From Acidimicrobiaceae bacterium (lineage in GTDB: Bacteria > Actinomycetota > Acidimicrobiia > Acidimicrobiales > UBA8190), in contig PKWD01000045.1 of NCBI GenBank assembly GCA_003131945.1, forward strand, positions 20,651 through 35,895: a DNA stretch of 15,245 nucleotides, written 5' to 3'. Shown piece after piece: positions 12,479 to 15,245 of this stretch (the first letter of the stretch is position 1; each line of letters starts with the position of its first letter). The notes under the pieces were generated by a model. That model worked only from the letters and a program-made list of their open reading frames with translations. It ran no database searches and was not told the DNA's origin. The translations under genes were made by a program, and so were the position numbers.

Positions 12479-12775
12479 ATGGGACTCTTTGACCGCATAA
12501 AGAACATGTTCAGTCCGTCGTCGAGCAGTGACGCGGGCTCTCGACAGCATGGCCGTGAAGCCGCTGACATCTTGGAAGAGCAGGCCGTATCGGATGAGAG
12601 CCACCGTAGTGGCCTCTTAGGCCCGAGAACGGCAATGAATAGTGGCCTCGGTCGAGAGGTGACCAACGACCCCACGGCGTCGGCGGAACTTCGAACATCC
12701 GCGGACCACGAGGATGACGGCTCGAAAGAGATGTTGATCGAGCAAGAGCGTAGGGACGCCGAGCGCAACTACTGA
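12479..12775 (+). CDS. Small hydrophilic protein of unknown function
   Basis: This is a 98-aa protein beginning MGLFDRIKNMFSPSSSSDAG. The first 12 residues can form an amphipathic helix, and the rest is hydrophilic, rich in Ser, Asp, Glu and Arg, and probably largely disordered. Two stretches (REAADILEEQ and KEMLIEQERRDAERN) could form helices. There is no signal peptide, membrane helix or known motif. A longer reading from the GTG at 12461 would add MRYLTN, but that start lies upstream of the promoter's -10 box, so I prefer 12479. It stands alone after tRNA-Ile, 108 bases before the aminotransferase gene. The amphipathic N-terminus might bind a membrane surface. I do not recognise the family. 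Confidence 0.6.
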   Translation: MGLFDRIKNMFSPSSSSDAGSRQHGREAADILEEQAVSDESHRSGLLGPRTAMNSGLGREVTNDPTASAELRTSADHEDDGSKEMLIEQERRDAERNY

Positions 12776-12831
12776 GAGGCGAGCGTGCCACGCGTTGCGA
12801 TTCTGAGGAAACGCCCACGCACACGCGAGTT

Positions 12832-12848
12832 GCACCACTTCGCGGTGC
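12832..12848. repeat. GC-rich inverted repeat upstream of the aminotransferase gene
   Basis: GCACC (12832-12836) and GGTGC (12844-12848) flank a 7-base loop, 36 bases before the aminotransferase ATG. It could be a short hairpin terminating the preceding transcript or an operator. A TAGCGT (12851-12856) hexamer just downstream could be a -10 box for the aminotransferase operon, but its spacing from TTGCAC at 12830 is only 15. Confidence 0.28.
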
Positions 12849-12883
12849 GTTAGCGTCTGCGGTACGAATCAAAGGACCCTGAC

Positions 12884-14227
12884 ATGGCGACCGACCGCTC
12901 CGCACTGACCAGCCTCGAGAGAGAGAAAGCCTCCGTCTTTCACTCGTGGTCGGCCCAGGGCTCGATCAACCCGATGATGGTGAAAGAGGCCCAGGGCGTC
13001 TACGTCACCACCGAGGACGACGTCACCTATCTCGATTTCTCCTCCCAACTCGTCAACACCAATCTCGGTCATCAGTACCCCTCGGTGGTGCGCGCTATCC
13101 AAGAGCAGGCCGCGACGTTGGCCACCCTCGCGCCCCAGCACGGCTACGAGAAGCGCTACCGGGCCGCCGAGATGATCCTCGATCACTCCTTTGAGGGTGC
13201 GGCGAAGGTCTTTTTCACAAACGGCGGTACCGAGGCCGTTGAACACGCCGTGCGAATGGCCAAACTGCACACGGGTCGATCCAAGGTGCTCGCGACGTAT
13301 CGCAGCTATCACGGCGCCACCGCGACCTCGATCAATCTGACCGGTGATCCGAGACGCTGGCCGAACGACAACGGTTCGGCGGGCGTCGTGCACTTCTTTG
13401 GACCCTTCCTCTATCGGTCCGTCTTCCACGCCCAGAACGAAGAAGAGGAGTGTCAACGCGCGCTCGAGAGTTTGGAGAACACCATTGCTTTCGAGGGACC
13501 GGCCACCATCGCCGCGGTGATCTTAGAGACCATTCCGGGGACGGCGGGCATCATGGTCCCGCCGTCGGGGTATCTCCAGGGCGTCCGCGAACTTTGTGAC
13601 CGTCACGGCATTGTCTATATCGCCGACGAAGTGATGTGCGGCTTCGGACGGACCGGATCGTGGTTCGCCTATCAACAACATGGCGTGAAGCCCGATCTCG
13701 TGACGTTCGCCAAGGGCGTCAACTCGGGCTACGTGCCCCTCGGTGGTGTCGTGATTAACGAGGCCATCAGCGCGACCTTCAATGACCGGGTCTACCCCGG
13801 GGGTCTCACCTACTCAGGCCACCCGCTGGCCTGCGCCGCCGCCGTGGCCTCAATCGAGGCGATGGAACGCGATGGCATCATAGAAAACGCGCGTCGCGTG
13901 GGTGAGGAGGTACTGCGTCCCGCTCTGGCGGCAATGGCGAACACGCACCGCGTCATCGGGGACGTTCGCGGTCTCGGTGTCTTCTTCGCACTCGACCTCG
14001 TGAGTGATCGAAAGACCCGAGAGCCCCTGGCGCCCTACGGCGCGAGTTCGCCCGCCATGAACGAGATCCTCGCGGCCTGCCGTGACGAGCGACTCTTAAT
14101 CTTCGCCAACTTCAATCGTCTCCACGTCGTGCCGCCGTGCACTGTCACCGACGACGAGGCGCGCGACGGACTCAACCGGCTGGATCGTGCGCTGCGGGTG
14201 GCCGATCGACACTACGTCGGCGCCTAA
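12884..14227 (+). CDS. Class III PLP-dependent aminotransferase (omega-aminotransferase type)
   Basis: This 447-aa cytoplasmic enzyme is of normal length for class III aminotransferases. The pyridoxal-phosphate lysine is Lys277 in TFAKGVNSGYVPLGG. Asp248 in IADEVMCGFGRTG pairs with the pyridine nitrogen, FFTNGGTEAVEHAVRMAK (110-127) binds the phosphate, and Tyr142-His143 stack on the ring. GGLTYSGHPLACAAA (307-320) is the conserved C-terminal binding strand. I recall close relatives in actinobacteria annotated loosely as taurine-pyruvate or aspartate-family aminotransferases, but the true amino donor is not readable here. The start has AAAGGA 7 bases upstream, a proper ribosome-binding site unlike many genes nearby. 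The stop overlaps the next gene by one base, so it shares an operon with a hotdog thioesterase, which hints at an amino-acyl or amino-acid catabolic route. Confidence 0.88.
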   Translation: MATDRSALTSLEREKASVFHSWSAQGSINPMMVKEAQGVYVTTEDDVTYLDFSSQLVNTNLGHQYPSVVRAIQEQAATLATLAPQHGYEKRYRAAEMILDHSFEGAAKVFFTNGGTEAVEHAVRMAKLHTGRSKVLATYRSYHGATATSINLTGDPRRWPNDNGSAGVVHFFGPFLYRSVFHAQNEEEECQRALESLENTIAFEGPATIAAVILETIPGTAGIMVPPSGYLQGVRELCDRHGIVYIADEVMCGFGRTGSWFAYQQHGVKPDLVTFAKGVNSGYVPLGGVVINEAISATFNDRVYPGGLTYSGHPLACAAAVASIEAMERDGIIENARRVGEEVLRPALAAMANTHRVIGDVRGLGVFFALDLVSDRKTREPLAPYGASSPAMNEILAACRDERLLIFANFNRLHVVPPCTVTDDEARDGLNRLDRALRVADRHYVGA

Positions 14228-14871
14228 TGACCAACGATCAACGGCGAGGCGAGGTCGCCGCGCGCCTGCGTGCGCTCGGACACGACTTCATCGCGAGGTC
14301 GCTGAGTGACGAACAGCTCGACGCCCTGATCGAGCCGCTGGACCAACTCACCAAGATCGTCGAAGAAGCCGATGGGCGCGTTCGAACGTTCCCGAAGATG
14401 GATCTGGCGAACTTCAAGATGGCCGTACCGCGACATGACGATGTCGAGCACCACCAACTCTTCAACGACTCCTTCGTCTCGGGCCTGACCAATCCCCTCG
14501 GGCTGGGCGCGTCGCTGCGTCGAGAAGGTGACGTCGCCGTGATGGACGTAACGCTCGGTCGAGCTTTCGAAGGCGCGCCGGGTCGGGCGCACGGCGGTGT
14601 CGTGGCGGCCCTCATCGACGAGACGATGGGTCTCGTTCTCGCGATCCACGACGTCCTCGCCTTCACAGGACAACTCGATATCACCTACCTCGCACCCACG
14701 CCCATTGGCGAGGCGCTCAGCGCGCGAGCGTGGCTCTCGCGACACGCTCATCGCAAACTCTTCGTGGAGGCCAGCGTGCGCGCCAATGACGTCGACGTCG
14801 CCAAAGCCAGCGCACTGTTCATCGCGGTCGATCCGACCAAGTTCCTTAAGCACCTGGTGCCCGAGTCCTAG
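14227..14871 (+). CDS. PaaI-like single-hotdog thioesterase
   Basis: This 214-aa protein starts at the ATG in the TAATG overlap with the aminotransferase stop; a longer frame from 14137 would reach back into the aminotransferase and is rejected. The N-terminal ~85 residues are helical and charged (ARLRALGHDFIARSLSDEQ). The hotdog domain (about 88-210) has the signature GRAHGGVVAALIDETMG (119-135), with His122, Gly123, Gly124 and the catalytic-type Asp131/Glu132. Then come LDITYLAPTPIGEALSARAW and KASALFIAVDP. The family hydrolyses aryl- or acyl-CoA thioesters. The N-terminal extension is longer than in PaaI itself, as in several actinobacterial family members. It is co-transcribed with the aminotransferase. 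The substrate is unknown. Confidence 0.82.
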   Translation: MTNDQRRGEVAARLRALGHDFIARSLSDEQLDALIEPLDQLTKIVEEADGRVRTFPKMDLANFKMAVPRHDDVEHHQLFNDSFVSGLTNPLGLGASLRREGDVAVMDVTLGRAFEGAPGRAHGGVVAALIDETMGLVLAIHDVLAFTGQLDITYLAPTPIGEALSARAWLSRHAHRKLFVEASVRANDVDVAKASALFIAVDPTKFLKHLVPES

Positions 14872-14884
14872 AGCTCTGTCTCGC

Positions 14885-15245
14885 ATGCCTCTGCGTCTCC
14901 GTCGAAGTTTTCGATCTAGCAAAGTGCCATCCAATATCGATGGCGTCTTTTGGGTTTTGAAGCTCCTCTCCACCGCCATGGGAGAAGCGACCTCAGACTT
15001 CTTGGTTCATCGATTCAACCCCGAGCTCGCGGTGCTGGGCGCGGGCGTGGTCTTCGCCGCGGTCTTATGGTGGCAGTTGACCGCGCCTCGCTTTTTCATC
15101 TCGACCTACTGGTCAGCCGTGGTGATGGTCAGTGTCTTTGGCACGATGTGCGCCGACGTCTTGCACGTTGGCTTCCACGTGCCCTACCAAGCCTCGGTAA
15201 CCCTGTTCGCGATCCTGCTCCTCGCCACCTTCGTGACGTGGTCGC
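14885..15245 (+). CDS. COG4705-like integral membrane protein (partial, runs off right edge)
   Basis: This open frame of 120 codons from the ATG at 14885 has no stop before the window ends. The N-terminus MPLRLRRSFRSSKVPSNID is basic; a GTG at codon 14 is an alternative start. It continues with VFWVLKLLSTAMGEATSDFL, HRFNPELAVLGAG, helices at about 49-65, 72-87 and 104-119, and VVMVSVFGTMCADVLHVGF. The phrases TAMGEATSDFLVHRFNP and SVFGTMxADVLHVG are what I recall of the COG4705 uncharacterised membrane-anchored proteins, in which a KxxTTxGE..SD unit occurs twice. The second copy would lie outside the window. The function of the family is unknown. It may be co-transcribed with the aminotransferase operon, since only 13 bases separate it from the thioesterase stop. 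Confidence 0.68.
   Translation, partial: MPLRLRRSFRSSKVPSNIDGVFWVLKLLSTAMGEATSDFLVHRFNPELAVLGAGVVFAAVLWWQLTAPRFFISTYWSAVVMVSVFGTMCADVLHVGFHVPYQASVTLFAILLLATFVTWS

Noticed and set aside
12510..12905. Minus-strand frames opposite the small 12479 gene
   Set aside because: No promoter, motif or family resemblance; they cross the promoter and start of two plus-strand genes.
14137..14226. Upstream extension of the PaaI-like thioesterase
   Set aside because: It is an alternate frame of the aminotransferase C-terminus; the ATG at 14227 overlaps the stop codon.
1..15245. CRISPR array, insertion sequence or rRNA
   Set aside because: I looked for regularly spaced repeats, terminal inverted repeats with transposase motifs, and rRNA signatures and found none.

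Overview
The window looks like a high-GC actinobacterial chromosome. My guess is a deep-branching lineage such as Acidimicrobiia, but that is inference only. The reasons are a SenX3/RegX3-type two-component pair, an actinobacterial-style conjugation edge (DUF6112-like plus TrbL-like), a ctaA/ctaB neighbourhood with a two-gene ABC exporter as in mycobacteria, and several genes whose start codon sits 6-8 nt after a TAnnnT -10 element, as in leaderless actinobacterial transcripts. Genes are packed tightly, many with 1-26 nt overlaps, and no stretch of 300 bases lacks a gene.

Layout. 1-1088 (minus): the promoter-proximal end of a conjugative type IV secretion operon, made of a small two-helix membrane protein followed by a TrbL/VirB6-like channel protein that runs off the left edge. 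1089-1274: a divergent control region with three TTTCA repeats spaced exactly 10 bp, one of which forms the -35 of the conjugation promoter. 1275-3279 (plus): a SenX3-like histidine kinase and RegX3-like regulator. Base composition drops inside the regulator gene. 3266-4573 (minus): serS. 4633-6272 (plus): an ABC exporter (ATPase and permease). 6269-7754 (minus): a TlpA/ResA-type thioredoxin and ctaB. 7788-8720 (plus): ctaA. 8812-10606 (plus): a three-gene, start-stop overlapping cassette encoding a 59-aa membrane protein, a four-helix cytochrome b half, and a two-helix protein with a large extracytoplasmic domain. 10653-12397: tRNA-Ala (minus), a PQ-loop/SWEET-like membrane protein (minus), a TesB-like double-hotdog thioesterase (plus) and tRNA-Ile (plus). 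12479-15245 (plus): a small unknown protein, a class-III aminotransferase overlapping a PaaI-like thioesterase, and the beginning of a COG4705-like membrane protein.

How the parts fit. The 4.6-8.7 kb block reads as a haem A and cytochrome oxidase maturation neighbourhood: CtaB makes haem O, CtaA makes haem A, the TlpA-like protein could reduce extracytoplasmic cysteines of the oxidase or of cytochrome c, and the ABC exporter is probably linked to the same process. The 8.8-10.6 kb cassette is the most unusual item. It is a split cytochrome b that keeps the four haem-ligand histidines but lacks recognisable quinol-oxidation-site motifs, with an uncharacterised extracytoplasmic domain in the partner subunit and no Rieske or cytochrome c gene beside it. 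The left end points to a conjugative element whose expression may be tied to the adjacent two-component system.
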